Assembly: GCA_040219555.1 (NCBI GenBank)
Contig: JAVJSF010000001.1
Coordinates: 111,391 to 175,390 of the forward strand
DNA from: JAVJSF01 sp040219555
Lineage (GTDB): Bacteria; Actinomycetota; Thermoleophilia; Miltoncostaeales; Miltoncostaeaceae
Direction of reading: 5' to 3'
Length of the DNA stretch: 64,000 nt
A program made the translations under genes and the position numbers. Below the pieces are notes generated by a model. The model was not told the origin of the DNA and did not search any database. It saw only the letters and a list, made by a program, of their open reading frames with translations. The first letter of the stretch is position 1, and each line of letters opens with the position of its first letter. Shown piece after piece: positions 36,561 through 45,510 of the stretch.

Positions 36561-36586
36561 TACACGGTCGAGGAAAGGCGGCGGAT

Positions 36587-36856
36587 ATGCGCGATGGCGA
36601 TGTGGTGCGACCCCTCAGCGGTGCCGGACCGGCGCGGGCCCGGATCGAGGCCGCGGTCCTGGCGGCGGTCGCCGGCGCCGGCGGCTGCCGCGCCGGCGGG
36701 CTGACCGAGGCCGTGTCCGAGCATCTCGGTGTGCCCCTCACCCCGGTGCTGGTGCTGCGCGTGCGCTCGGCTCTCGGCCTGCTGATCGTGGCCGGGGCCA
36801 TCGACGAGCGTGGGGGCCGCCTGCACCCCGGGCAGCGCGCGCGCCGGGCGGGGTGA
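36587..36856 (+). CDS. Putative SOS-regulated small winged-helix-like protein
   Basis: 89 aa with no named family. Helices dominate (ARIEAAVLAAVAGAGG, LTEAVSEHLGVPLTPVLVLRVRSALGLLIVAGAIDERGGRLHPG), in a pattern that fits a winged helix with a terminal wing. ATG 36587 follows AGGAAAGG; a GTG at 36554 would lie inside the SOS box. The LexA box just upstream predicts induction by DNA damage, and recQ lies 85 bp upstream. Confidence 0.7.
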   Translation: MRDGDVVRPLSGAGPARARIEAAVLAAVAGAGGCRAGGLTEAVSEHLGVPLTPVLVLRVRSALGLLIVAGAIDERGGRLHPGQRARRAG

Positions 36857-36866
36857 GCCCGGCGCC

Positions 36867-38054
36867 CTACGCCGGCGGGGGCACCGCGGCCGGCGGCAGG
36901 GGCGCCGGCGGTGCGCCCTCCACGTAGGGGACCACCTCCCGGAACAGTCGCCGGCCCACCAGGAGCACGAACAGGGTCAGGCCCCAGCCGATGCTGCAGA
37001 ACACCACCAGCGACCCGGTGAGCCCGATCGCATTGGCCAGGTAGCCCAGGCCCACCACCGGGATCGTGCCCGAGTAGGCGCACATGTAGAGCAGCGACAT
37101 CAGCTTGCCGCGCTCCCCGATGGGGACGATGGTGCCGCAGATCACGGTGCCCCCGTAGAGGATGAAGCCGTTGGTGAAGCCCATCGCCGCCGCGGCGACC
37201 ACGATCAGCAGGGCCGAGTCGACGCGGGCGGTGAGCACGATCAGCAGCGAGACCGAGGCCGAGAGCGTGATGCCGATCATCATCGCCCGGCGCGGGTCGA
37301 AGCGGCGCGCCAGGAATGGGCTGATGCCCCCGAGCCCCAGCACCAGGAAGCCCACCGAGCCGACGATGGCCAGGTTGGTGACCCCCAGCTCGGCGACCAT
37401 GTAGATGGGCACCAGCGACAGGACGGTCCCCTCCAGGTAGCTCATGGTGAAGATGGCCGGGGTCACGAACGTGAGGAAGCCCGCGGTCTGGCCGCCCGGC
37501 ACGCCCAGCCGGATGCGGAACGGCCCCGGCGACTCGCGTCGCAGCAGGGTCTCGGCGGCGGTGGCCACCGCGACGATCCCCACCACCATCAGCGCGATGT
37601 GGCCCCAGAACGGCTGGTGGAGGGGGTCGCTGCCGTACTGGGCCACCAGCCCGCCCAGCCCCGGGCCCAGGCCGAACCCCAGACGGAAGAAGACGCCGGC
37701 CAGTGTCGCGGCCAGTGCCTTGCTGGTCACCCGCGCGTGGTCGACCACGAACGCGGCCCCGACCCCGAGGAACCCCCCGATGGCCAGCCCCTGCAGGACC
37801 CGTCCGACGAACAGCATCGCCACCGAGTCCGACAGCGCGAACACGAGCGAGGCCAGGGTCATGATGGCCATGGCGGGCAACAGCAGGTGTTTGCGGCCCA
37901 GGCGATCGCTCAGGTTGCCCGCCACCAGCATCGTGGGTGCCACGGTCATCGTGTAGACCACGAAGAGGAACGTCCCCGTGCCCGCGGAGAGGTCGTACGT
38001 CTCCAGGTACAGGGGCAGCAGGGGGGTGAGGATGCTCGTGCCCATCGTCAGCAC
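36867..38054 (-). CDS. MFS-family transporter
   Basis: About 395-408 aa, 12 predicted membrane helices. Loop 2-3 motif GNLSDRLGRKHLLL is the MFS signature; a repeat near mid-protein is GGISPFLARRFDPRR. The frame continues upstream of GTG 38054 and encodes SGSWKALVGLF, the usual beginning of helix 1; CTG 38093 with GAGGAG upstream may be the true start. Divergent from a TetR regulator, so a drug or metabolite efflux role is inferred. Confidence 0.82.
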   Translation of the reverse strand: MLTMGTSILTPLLPLYLETYDLSAGTGTFLFVVYTMTVAPTMLVAGNLSDRLGRKHLLLPAMAIMTLASLVFALSDSVAMLFVGRVLQGLAIGGFLGVGAAFVVDHARVTSKALAATLAGVFFRLGFGLGPGLGGLVAQYGSDPLHQPFWGHIALMVVGIVAVATAAETLLRRESPGPFRIRLGVPGGQTAGFLTFVTPAIFTMSYLEGTVLSLVPIYMVAELGVTNLAIVGSVGFLVLGLGGISPFLARRFDPRRAMMIGITLSASVSLLIVLTARVDSALLIVVAAAAMGFTNGFILYGGTVICGTIVPIGERGKLMSLLYMCAYSGTIPVVGLGYLANAIGLTGSLVVFCSIGWGLTLFVLLVGRRLFREVVPYVEGAPPAPLPPAAVPPPA

Positions 38055-38115
38055 GAACAGGCCGACGAGGGCCTTCCAGCTTCCGGAGGTCAGGGCGGCT
38101 CCTCGGTGGCGGTGA

Positions 38116-38138
38116 CGCCATCGGCGCCGAAGATGGCG
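38116..38138. promoter_or_regulatory. Candidate TetR operator in MFS/TetR divergent region
   Basis: CGCCATC and GATGGCG are exact 7-bp arms separated by 9 bp. It sits between the divergent starts of the MFS gene (38054) and tetR-family gene (38215), the normal place for autoregulated efflux control. Inferred only. Confidence 0.4.
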
Positions 38139-38214
38139 ACGATACCTCGCGCGGCCGGGGGGCGTGGCGGCCGCCGGTCCGGCCCGTGCGCCCCCGGCCC
38201 CCTAGACTCGGGGC

Positions 38215-38865
38215 ATGCCGCCAACGGGAACGACGTCGCGCCCACCGCTGACCCGCCGTCGCATCCTCGAGGCCGCGCTGACGCTCATCGACGGGCGGGG
38301 ACTCGACGAGCTGACCATGCGCGGGCTGGGCGCCGAGCTGGGCGTGGAGGCCATGTCCATCTACAAGCACGTGCCCGGCAAGGGCGCGGTGCTCGACGGC
38401 GTCGTGGAGCTGCTGCTGGAGGAGCTGGAGGCCGACGGGCCCGTGCTGCCCGACTGGCGAGAGTGCCTCACCGACTTCGCCGGCAGGGTGCGGCGACTGT
38501 CGCTGGCGCACCCGCTCTCGTTCCCGCTCCTGGCGCGGCGCTCGGCCAGCGCCTGGCTGGTGGGGCGGACCCTCGTGGAGGAGGGGATGCGCTCGATGAT
38601 CGCGGGCGGGTTCAGCCGCGAGGACGCCGTCGCCGGGATGCGCCTGGTGATGCGCTTCACCCTCGGCTTCTCGTTCACGGCGCCCGGCGTGGGCGCGACC
38701 GACGACGGCCCGGCGCTGGTCGCCGGGCAGGAGCTGGCCGGGGAGTTCCCGCTGACAGCCGACGTGCTGTCGGCGATGCGCGCAGGCGACGGTGAGCAGC
38801 GACTGTTCGAGATGGGCCTGGCCGCCCTGGTGCGCGGTCTGGAGCCGTCCGCCGCGCCGCGATGA
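38215..38865 (+). CDS. TetR/AcrR family transcriptional regulator
   Basis: 216 aa. N-terminal HTH residues about 12-58: TRRRILEAALTLIDGRGLDELTMRGLGAELGVEAMSIYKHVPGKGAVLDGV. The C-terminal ligand domain is of the TetR type, with a Leu/Arg-rich dimer helix (LTDFAGRVRRLSLAHPLSFPLLARR). ATG 38215. Probably represses the divergent MFS gene and binds its substrate. Confidence 0.85.
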   Translation: MPPTGTTSRPPLTRRRILEAALTLIDGRGLDELTMRGLGAELGVEAMSIYKHVPGKGAVLDGVVELLLEELEADGPVLPDWRECLTDFAGRVRRLSLAHPLSFPLLARRSASAWLVGRTLVEEGMRSMIAGGFSREDAVAGMRLVMRFTLGFSFTAPGVGATDDGPALVAGQELAGEFPLTADVLSAMRAGDGEQRLFEMGLAALVRGLEPSAAPR

Positions 38866-39083
38866 GTCCGTCCGCGCCGGCCTGGGAGATGGTCCTGCGC
38901 GACCCGGACGGGCGCGAGCTGGCCACCGTGACCGTCGCGGGCACCGACATCACGGTGGAGCCCCCCGAGGCCACGGACGACCCCTTCGTGGCCGCGGCGC
39001 TGGCCGAGGTGCGCCGGACGGTCACCCGCCCGCGGGCGCGGCCGGCGTGCGCCCGGGACCCGTCGGTACACACGCCGCGCTGA
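38862..39083 (+). CDS. Small hypothetical protein overlapping the TetR-type gene
   Basis: 73 aa, start overlapping the TetR gene by 4 bp (ATGA). WEMVLRDPDGRELATVTVAGTDITVEP suggests a two- to three-strand beta unit; the rest is a basic helix and a Cys-containing, probably disordered tail. No known family. Confidence 0.5.
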   Translation: MSPSAPAWEMVLRDPDGRELATVTVAGTDITVEPPEATDDPFVAAALAEVRRTVTRPRARPACARDPSVHTPR

Positions 39084-39110
39084 CCGGCCGCCCGGGCCGG
39101 CCCCCGCGCG

Positions 39111-40292
39111 TCACTGCAGGCCGATCGGCCCGTCCTGGGGTCCGCGCTCGGAGGCCGGCTGCACGCGCAGCGACGGGAAGGCCTCCAGGTCGCCGCGATC
39201 GCTCACGTCCCACTCGGGGAACACCAGGTCGGTCTGCAGGTAGGCCGCGAGCAGGCGCGCCAGCTCCACCAGTCCATCCAGGTGGGTGCGCTCGTACCCG
39301 TGGGTCGCGTCCACACCGAAGCCCACCAGCGCCGTGCGGGCGTCGGCGCCCGACTCGACGGCCGCGGCCAGGTCGGAGCGGTAGTGGCTGAAGACATCGC
39401 GCACCACGGGGATCCCGTGGGCCGCCGCCAGGCGGGTGAGGCGGCGCGAGAGGTGGTAGTCGAACGGGCCGGCTCCGTCGCCCATGGCCACGCACACCCG
39501 GTCCTCGCGCGAGGCCTGGCCCGGGGCCACCACGGCCGTGTCGACGCCGACGATCTCCGCGAGGTCCGGGTGGATGCCGTGGCTGGCGCCGGTGCCGATC
39601 TCCTCGGTACAGGTGACCAGGAGCTGGGTCTCGACCGCGGGCGCGACGCCGGCGTCGCCCAGGGCGCGCAGCGCGGCGAGCACCGCGGCCACCCCGGCCT
39701 TGTCGTCCAGATGGCGCGCGTTGATGAAGCCGTTCGGGCTCACGGTGGGGCGCGACAGCAGCGCCACGTGGTCGCCCACTTCGATGCCCAGGCGCCGCAG
39801 GTCGGCGGCGTCCTCCACGCGGGCGTCCACGCGCACCTCCACCTGCTCCCACCCGACGCCCTGGGAGTCGACCTCGTCGCCGAAGCGGTGACCGCTGGCC
39901 TTCAGGGGCACGATGGTCCCCGTGACGACGCTGGAGAGGTCGTCGGTGAACACACGCACCTCGGCGCCCTCCGAGAAGCGGGCGCTGTGGGTCCCGACCG
40001 GGCGGACGCTCAGGCGGCCGTTCTCCCCGAGGGCGGTGACGATGCAGCCGATGGTGTCGGCGTGGACCACCACCCCGCGGCCGGGGCCCCGCCGCCGTCC
40101 GGGTACCACCGCCTGGATGGCGCCGCGCCGGGTCACCGCCACCGGGATGTCGAGCGCTTCGAGCCGCTCGCCCAGGTACTGCATGACGTGGTCGGTGCGG
40201 CCGGTGGGGCTGGGGATCTCCAGCATCTCCACGAGGATCGTCACCAGGTAGGCCCGGTCGATCGGCGGGATGATGACGGGCGGCGGGTTCAC
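39111..40292 (-). CDS. M42-family peptidase of the NAGGN osmolyte cluster
   Basis: 393 aa zinc aminopeptidase-like protein. The metal ligands of the M42/M20 fold are seen as VVHADTIG (His, Asp), HLDDKAG, TCTEEIGTGASHG, GVDTAVV and THGYERTH. It is the third gene after the amidotransferase and the synthetase, overlapping the synthetase by 4 bp, and matches the co-occurring peptidase known from N-acetylglutaminylglutamine amide gene clusters. A role in turnover of the dipeptide is inferred. GTG 40292. Confidence 0.85.
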   Translation of the reverse strand: MNPPPVIIPPIDRAYLVTILVEMLEIPSPTGRTDHVMQYLGERLEALDIPVAVTRRGAIQAVVPGRRRGPGRGVVVHADTIGCIVTALGENGRLSVRPVGTHSARFSEGAEVRVFTDDLSSVVTGTIVPLKASGHRFGDEVDSQGVGWEQVEVRVDARVEDAADLRRLGIEVGDHVALLSRPTVSPNGFINARHLDDKAGVAAVLAALRALGDAGVAPAVETQLLVTCTEEIGTGASHGIHPDLAEIVGVDTAVVAPGQASREDRVCVAMGDGAGPFDYHLSRRLTRLAAAHGIPVVRDVFSHYRSDLAAAVESGADARTALVGFGVDATHGYERTHLDGLVELARLLAAYLQTDLVFPEWDVSDRGDLEAFPSLRVQPASERGPQDGPIGLQ

Positions 40293-41995
40293 GTGGTCCG
40301 CCCGCGCGCCTCGGGCGCCTCCTCGGGGCGCCAGAGGCGCGGCAGCGGGCGTGTGTTGGGGAACAGGTGGTCGATGAAGCGCTCCGCGGTCGGCTGGGGT
40401 TCGTGGTTGGCCAGGCCCGGGCGCTCGTTGGCCTCGATGAAGACATGCTCGGGGCCGGCCGGGTCGGGGACCAGGAGATCGAGCCCGGTCACCGGGATGG
40501 CCAGCGCGCGGCTGGCCGTAACGCAGGCCTGGGCGATGGTGGGGTGCAGATCTGCTGTGACATCGTGGATCGTGCCTCCCGTGTGCAGGTTGGCGGTCAG
40601 GCGGACGGCCAAGACCTCGCCCTCCTCCAGGACGTCCTCCATCGTGCGGCCGGCCGCGCGGACGACGGCCTCGGTGGTGCCGTCCATCGGGATGCGCGAC
40701 TCGCCGTCGGTGGCGGCCTGGCGACGCCGGCTCTGGCGCTCGATCAGCTCGCGGAGCGTGTGGCGCCCGTCGCCGATGACGGCGGCCGGACGGCGCAGGG
40801 CGGCCGCGACCACCTCGTGGTCGATGACGATGACCCGCAGGTCCTCGCCCATGCAGCGCTCCTCGATCAGCACGGCGTCGCTGACCCGCCGCGCCCGGTC
40901 GACCGCCTCGATGAGGGCTCCCGAGGTGCGCACGCCAACGGTGATCCCGTGGCCCTGCTCCCCACGCGCCGGCTTGACGACCACATCGCCCACCTCCACC
41001 AGGAAGGCGGCGTCGGCATCCGGGTCGCCGGCCTGGGTGGCCAGCGGTACGCGCAGGCCCGCGTCGGTGAGCACCCGGCGGGTGACGCGCTTGTCGTCGC
41101 AGCGGCTCATCGCCACGGCGGAGGTCAGCTCGGACAGCGACTCGCGCGTGACGATGCGCCGGCCGCCGTGGGTAAGGCGCAACTCGCCCCAGGCCGCATC
41201 GATGACCTCCACCTGGATGCCCCGCCGACGTGCCTCGTCGGCGATGATCCGGGAGTAGGGGTTGAGCTCGTCGTAGCCCTCGACGCCGCCCGTGAACAGG
41301 CTCTCGTTGATGATGTTCTTGCGCTTCACGCACAGGTCGGGCAGGCGCTCGAAGCCCAGGCGCTCGTAGAGGCGGATGGCCCCCTCGTTCTCGGCCAGCA
41401 CCGACAGGTCGACATGGCGCCTCCCGCGCGCCACCAGCCGGCGCGCGAGCCCCGAGAGCAGGGCTTGGCCGGCGCCCGGAGGGGCCAGGTTCATGTCGAC
41501 GGTCAGGCACCAGAGGCTGCTGCCGCCCTCGGGGTCGCCGAAGGCCTCCACGTGGTCGACCCCGGTGATGGTGCCCACCACGTCCCCCGTCAGCGGGTGC
41601 TCGGCGATCAGGTGCACGAACTCCTGGCGGTGGGCGTTGGCGACCAGCGTCTCCACCGGGGCCGGCAGCATCCCGTTGGTGGCATAGAGGCGGTTGACGG
41701 CCTCGGCATCGCCCTCCCCGCGCAGGCGGCGGACGGTCACCGGGCCGGGGCCGGCCGGCTCCTCCAGGCTCTCGGCCGGGAGCGCCAGGCGGTACATGTG
41801 CGAGGGGTCGATGAAGAACTCGTCGTGGTGCTGGGCCACCAGGACGTGCGGGTCGGCGAGGTAGATCCCGATGTCGCGCGCGCCGGCGCTCTCATCGCGC
41901 AGCGCCTCGGCGGCGAGCGAGGGGTCGTCGAAGGTGTTGCCGAACACGAGCCGGCCCCATCCGCAGTCGAGCACCACCGAACGTGGGTCGCTCAC
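40289..41995 (-). CDS. ngg: N-acetylglutaminylglutamine synthetase (GNAT/ATP-grasp fusion)
   Basis: 568 aa. Residues about 65-235 form a GNAT acetyltransferase (CLTVDMNLAPPGAGQALLSGL, LSVLAENEGAIRLYERLGF), and about 275-560 an ATP-grasp ligase (VKPARGEQGHGITVGV, ERCMGEDLRVIVIDHEVVAAA, DLLVPD...FIEANERPGL). Known homologues acetylate glutamine and join a second glutamine. One base separates it from the amidotransferase upstream. Confidence 0.88.
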   Translation of the reverse strand: MSDPRSVVLDCGWGRLVFGNTFDDPSLAAEALRDESAGARDIGIYLADPHVLVAQHHDEFFIDPSHMYRLALPAESLEEPAGPGPVTVRRLRGEGDAEAVNRLYATNGMLPAPVETLVANAHRQEFVHLIAEHPLTGDVVGTITGVDHVEAFGDPEGGSSLWCLTVDMNLAPPGAGQALLSGLARRLVARGRRHVDLSVLAENEGAIRLYERLGFERLPDLCVKRKNIINESLFTGGVEGYDELNPYSRIIADEARRRGIQVEVIDAAWGELRLTHGGRRIVTRESLSELTSAVAMSRCDDKRVTRRVLTDAGLRVPLATQAGDPDADAAFLVEVGDVVVKPARGEQGHGITVGVRTSGALIEAVDRARRVSDAVLIEERCMGEDLRVIVIDHEVVAAALRRPAAVIGDGRHTLRELIERQSRRRQAATDGESRIPMDGTTEAVVRAAGRTMEDVLEEGEVLAVRLTANLHTGGTIHDVTADLHPTIAQACVTASRALAIPVTGLDLLVPDPAGPEHVFIEANERPGLANHEPQPTAERFIDHLFPNTRPLPRLWRPEEAPEARGRTT

Positions 41996-41996
41996 A

Positions 41997-43778
41997 TCAC
42001 ACCCCGTGGGTCTGGAGCCACATCTCGAGCAGCCCGAGCTGCCAGAGCCGGTTCCCTCGCAGGGGCGTCAGATCGCCGTTCGGGTCGGCCAGCAGCGCCT
42101 CCACCCGGCGCCGGTCGAACAGGCCTCGCCGAGCCGCCTCGGGCGACAGCAGGGCCTCCTGCACGCGCCCCAGCACCGTCCCCTCAAGGTGGGTGACCCC
42201 CGGCACGGGGAAGTACCCCTTGGGCCGGTCGATGACCTCCCACGGGAGCACCCGCCGGCCGATCTCCTTCAGCACGCCCTTGCCGCCCTGGGCCAGCTTC
42301 AGCTCGGGCGGGCAGGTGGCCGCGAGCTCCACGAACTCGTGGTCCAGGAACGGGACGCGCGCCTCGAGCCCGTGGGCCATGGTCATGTTGTCGACGCGCT
42401 TGACGGGGTCGTCGGCCAGCATCACCTCGGTGTCCAGGCGCAGGGCGGCGTCCACGGCGGTGTCGGCCCCGTCGCCCATCAGGTGGGCCTCCACGTACTC
42501 GCGGGAGGCATCCGAGCCGGCGCGGTGGGCCGGCTGCAAGAGGTCGCGCAGGTCGGCGTCGTCGCGGTCGAAGAAGGCCTGGGCGTACACCGGCAGGGCC
42601 TCGGAGCGCGGCACGTCGGCCAGCGGCGGGTACCAGTGGTAGCCGCCCAGGATCTCGTCGGCGCCCTGGCCGGACTGCACCACCTTGACGTGCTGGGCGA
42701 CGGCCTCCGACAGCAGGTGGAACGCCACGCAGTCATGGCTCACCATGGGCTCGGCCATGGCCGTGACGGCCCGCTCGAGCGGGTCCAGCAGGTCCGACGC
42801 GGCGATGTGGATCTGGTGGTGGTCGGTCGCGAAGCGCTCGGCCACCAGATCCGAGTAGCGGAACTCGTCCCCCTCGTGGCCGCCCTGGGAGTCGAAGCCG
42901 ATCGAGAAGGTGGAGAGGCCCGTCTGGCCCTCGCCGGCCAGCAGCGCCACGACCAGACTCGAGTCGAGCCCGCCCGACAGCAGCACGCCCACCGGGACGT
43001 CGGCCACCATGCGCCGGCGCACCGCCGTGGTGAGGGAGCCCAGCAGGGCGTCCTCCCAGTCGCGAGCCGACCAGTCGGCCCGGTCGGGGTGGCGGGCGAA
43101 CCTGGCGCGCCAGTAGACGCGGTCGCGCACCGAGCCGTCGGGCTCGATGGTGCGCACCGTGGCGGGGGGGAGCTTGCGGACGCCGTTCAGGATCGTGTGC
43201 GGGGGCGGCACGACGGCGTGGAAGGTGAGGTAGTGGTGCAGCGCCACCGGGTCGATCGACGTGTCGATGCCGCCGCCGGCCAGCAGGGCCGGGAGCGTGC
43301 TGGCGAAGCGGATGCGACCGGCGGACTCGGCGATGTAGAGGGGCTTGATGCCCAGGCGATCGCGGGCCAGGACCACCCGGCCGCTGTCGCGCTCGACCAT
43401 CGCGACGGCGAACATGCCCGCCAGGTGGTCGACGAAGTCCGGGCCCCACTCGCGGTAGGCCTTCAGGACCACCTCGGTGTCGCCCTGGGAGGCGAACACG
43501 TGGCCGCGGGCGCGCAGTTCCTCGCGCAGTTCCCGGTAGTTGTAGATGCAGCCGTTGAAGACCCCGGTGAGGCCCGTCAAGGGGTCGACCAGGGGCTGCC
43601 CCGACGCCTCGGAGAGGTCGATGATCTTCAGCCGCCGGTGCGCCAGCGCCACCCGGCCCTGGGCCCACGCGCCCCCGGAGTCGGGTCCCCGGTCGCGCAT
43701 GGTGGCCGCCATGCGGTCCACCACGGCCACGTCGGCGCCGGACCCGTCTGTGCGGACCTCGCCCGCGAAACCACACAT
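41997..43778 (-). CDS. asnO: N-acetylglutaminylglutamine amidotransferase (asparagine synthase family)
   Basis: 593 aa class II glutamine amidotransferase. MCGFAGEVR puts the catalytic Cys at position 2 after Met removal; RGPDSGGAW, RLKIIDLSE and FNGCIYNYREL line the glutaminase site, and VLLSGGLDSSLVVALL is the synthetase PP-loop. It amidates the dipeptide to make the compatible solute. ATG 43778 is fixed by the Cys; upstream in-frame starts are rejected. Confidence 0.9.
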   Translation of the reverse strand: MCGFAGEVRTDGSGADVAVVDRMAATMRDRGPDSGGAWAQGRVALAHRRLKIIDLSEASGQPLVDPLTGLTGVFNGCIYNYRELREELRARGHVFASQGDTEVVLKAYREWGPDFVDHLAGMFAVAMVERDSGRVVLARDRLGIKPLYIAESAGRIRFASTLPALLAGGGIDTSIDPVALHHYLTFHAVVPPPHTILNGVRKLPPATVRTIEPDGSVRDRVYWRARFARHPDRADWSARDWEDALLGSLTTAVRRRMVADVPVGVLLSGGLDSSLVVALLAGEGQTGLSTFSIGFDSQGGHEGDEFRYSDLVAERFATDHHQIHIAASDLLDPLERAVTAMAEPMVSHDCVAFHLLSEAVAQHVKVVQSGQGADEILGGYHWYPPLADVPRSEALPVYAQAFFDRDDADLRDLLQPAHRAGSDASREYVEAHLMGDGADTAVDAALRLDTEVMLADDPVKRVDNMTMAHGLEARVPFLDHEFVELAATCPPELKLAQGGKGVLKEIGRRVLPWEVIDRPKGYFPVPGVTHLEGTVLGRVQEALLSPEAARRGLFDRRRVEALLADPNGDLTPLRGNRLWQLGLLEMWLQTHGV

Positions 43779-43901
43779 CCCTATAACCCTGCCATGTCGT
43801 GGTGTACCGGCCAAGTCTGCCGGATGACCGCGGGTCCCGACCCGGGGCGCGGGCGGTCACTACGCTGACCGCGATCACGCCGTCGTCCCCGGGGGGTCGC
43901 C

Positions 43902-44324
43902 ATGTCGCTGGAACTCGTGCCGCTCTGCACCGCAACCTTCACCGTACGCCCACCGCTGATGGTGGGCGAGGGGCCGGCGGGCACGCGCATGATCATCGAG
44001 GTCGAGCGCGTCCGCATCGAGGGCGAACGACTCTCGGGCGCAGGCGAGGGCGGGCCCGCGGGCGACTGGGTGGTGGTGGGCCCGGGGCAGGTAGCCACCC
44101 TCGATGTGCGCTTCACGTTCACGACCCACGACGGCGCGCTGATCTTCGTGCAGTACGGCGGCCGCATGGACGCCGCCCCGCCGCGCGAGGAGCGCGTGGT
44201 GTACGCCGCACCGCGGTTCGAGACGGCCGACGAGCGGTACCGCTGGCTGAACGCGGTGCAGGCAGTCGGCCGGGGGACGTTCTCGGACCAAGGCGTCACG
44301 TACGAATGGTTCGAGGTCCGCTGA
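43902..44324 (+). CDS. DUF3237 family protein
   Basis: 140 aa beta-barrel-like protein. Pattern LVPLCTATFTVRPPLMVGEGPAGTR, then DWVVVGPGQVATLDVRFTFTTHDGALIFVQYGGR and FETADERYRWLNAVQAVGRG, typical of DUF3237. Activity unknown; divergent from asnO across 123 bp. Confidence 0.75.
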   Translation: MSLELVPLCTATFTVRPPLMVGEGPAGTRMIIEVERVRIEGERLSGAGEGGPAGDWVVVGPGQVATLDVRFTFTTHDGALIFVQYGGRMDAAPPREERVVYAAPRFETADERYRWLNAVQAVGRGTFSDQGVTYEWFEVR

Positions 44325-44326
44325 GA

Positions 44327-44350
44327 CCCTGCCCGCGGGCCCGCGCAGGG
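44327..44350. terminator. Hairpin between DUF3237 gene and methyltransferase
   Basis: CCCTGC (44327-44332) pairs with GCAGGG (44345-44350) around a GC-rich loop able to fold further (CCGCGG). Located between convergent stops. Confidence 0.4.
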
Positions 44351-44360
44351 CGGGCGAGCC

Positions 44361-44996
44361 TCAGCCACGGAGGTCCAGCCGGACCAGGGTCCAGGGAACG
44401 GGCGAGCGCAGTTCGACCACCGTTCCCACCCGGCCGGTGAACTCGGCCAAGCCGGACCGCGACCAGTGGTTGATGTGGCCGGGGGTGTTGCCGAGGCGCC
44501 TCCAGTAGCGCCCGCTCAGCATGTTCCCGAGCCGCCACAGGGGCTCGCGGGGGGCGGTGACGACCAGCGCGTCCCTGGCCACGCGCGCGGCCTCCCGGAG
44601 TGCCCGCCCGGGCTCCTGAAGGTGCTCGAAGACCTCGACGGCGACGACCATGTCGACGCTGTCGGTGGCATGTGGGAGGCGGTATGCCGAGCCGGTGGTG
44701 AAGGTGAGGTTCCCACCCCCCCGCGAGGCCCACTCCTCGTGCAGGACCGGGTCGTCGACATCCAGTCCCTCGACGGGCACTCCGGCCCCGAGCCGCCGCG
44801 CCAGTCGCTCGGTCACGATCCCCTCGCCGCAGCCGACGTCCAGGACCGAGCCCGGCATGCCGGACCCGACCATCTCATCCAGGGCCGCCAAGAAGCGGTC
44901 GACCAGGAACCGGGATACCGGGTTCGCGGTCGAGTACTTCTCGTAGGTGTTGCCCGTCGGCCCCTGGAGGTCACCCCGGGAGTCGTCGATCGTCAT
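44361..44996 (-). CDS. Class I SAM-dependent methyltransferase
   Basis: 211 aa. SAM-binding motif I VLDVGCGEGIVTERLA near residue 52; motif II VEGLDVDDP; VDMVVAVEVFEHLQEPGRAL as motif IV region. The N-terminal TYEKYSTANPVSRFLVDRFL resembles lipid/glycan methyltransferases linked to cell-surface polysaccharide genes. Substrate unknown; the GT2 and flippase-like genes lie a few kb away. Confidence 0.8.
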   Translation of the reverse strand: MTIDDSRGDLQGPTGNTYEKYSTANPVSRFLVDRFLAALDEMVGSGMPGSVLDVGCGEGIVTERLARRLGAGVPVEGLDVDDPVLHEEWASRGGGNLTFTTGSAYRLPHATDSVDMVVAVEVFEHLQEPGRALREAARVARDALVVTAPREPLWRLGNMLSGRYWRRLGNTPGHINHWSRSGLAEFTGRVGTVVELRSPVPWTLVRLDLRG

Positions 44997-45024
44997 GGCG
45001 GGGGCTCTCCCGGGCAGCCGTGCA

Positions 45025-45441
45025 TCAGTCGCCGACGGCCCCCTCCAGCACGTCGCGCAGCCTCTCGAGCCCGGCGACCATCACGCCGCCCAGCCGGGCC
45101 TCGATGTCGTAGCCCTCCACCTCGGAGGTGGCCGTCTGGCGCCAGTTGATGGTGCAGCCGCGGTCGGCCGCGGACACCCAGAGGGTCGCCCGGTGGCTGG
45201 TCAGGCCGGGGATGCCCTCGAGCACCTCGTAGGAGTAGGACAGCTCGCCCGGCTCGCCCTCGGTGACCCGCTCCACCAGCTTGGCGCCGCTGGCCATCTC
45301 CACCGTGCGGATGTCGCCGTCCATGCGTGTGGCGACGACCGGACCGAACCACTCGTGGATGCTGCCCGGATCGCCGGCGAGGTCCCAGGCCTGGTGCGGC
45401 GGCACCGCCGCGTGGACCGACACCGTGAAGTCGTTCGCCAT
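45025..45441 (-). CDS. SRPBCC (polyketide cyclase/START-like) family protein
   Basis: 138 aa helix-grip fold. FTVSVHAAVPPHQAWDLAGDPGSIHEWFGPV, ERVTEGEPGELSYSYEVLEGIPGL and a final long helix AGLERLRDVLEG match the SRPBCC pattern. Ligand unknown. ATG 45441 has GGGAGGAGC upstream; divergent from the next gene. Confidence 0.8.
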   Translation of the reverse strand: MANDFTVSVHAAVPPHQAWDLAGDPGSIHEWFGPVVATRMDGDIRTVEMASGAKLVERVTEGEPGELSYSYEVLEGIPGLTSHRATLWVSAADRGCTINWRQTATSEVEGYDIEARLGGVMVAGLERLRDVLEGAVGD

Positions 45442-45510
45442 CTCGCTCCTCCCGATTCGACGTGGGAAGGCTACGGGGCGCGGGCCTCCCGCGGGGTAGG
45501 CTTCGGTGCG

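Noticed and set aside
35164..38511. Open frame of 1,115 codons on the minus strand
   Set aside because: It runs antisense to recQ and out of frame with the MFS gene; composition is Arg/Gly-rich with no domain pattern.
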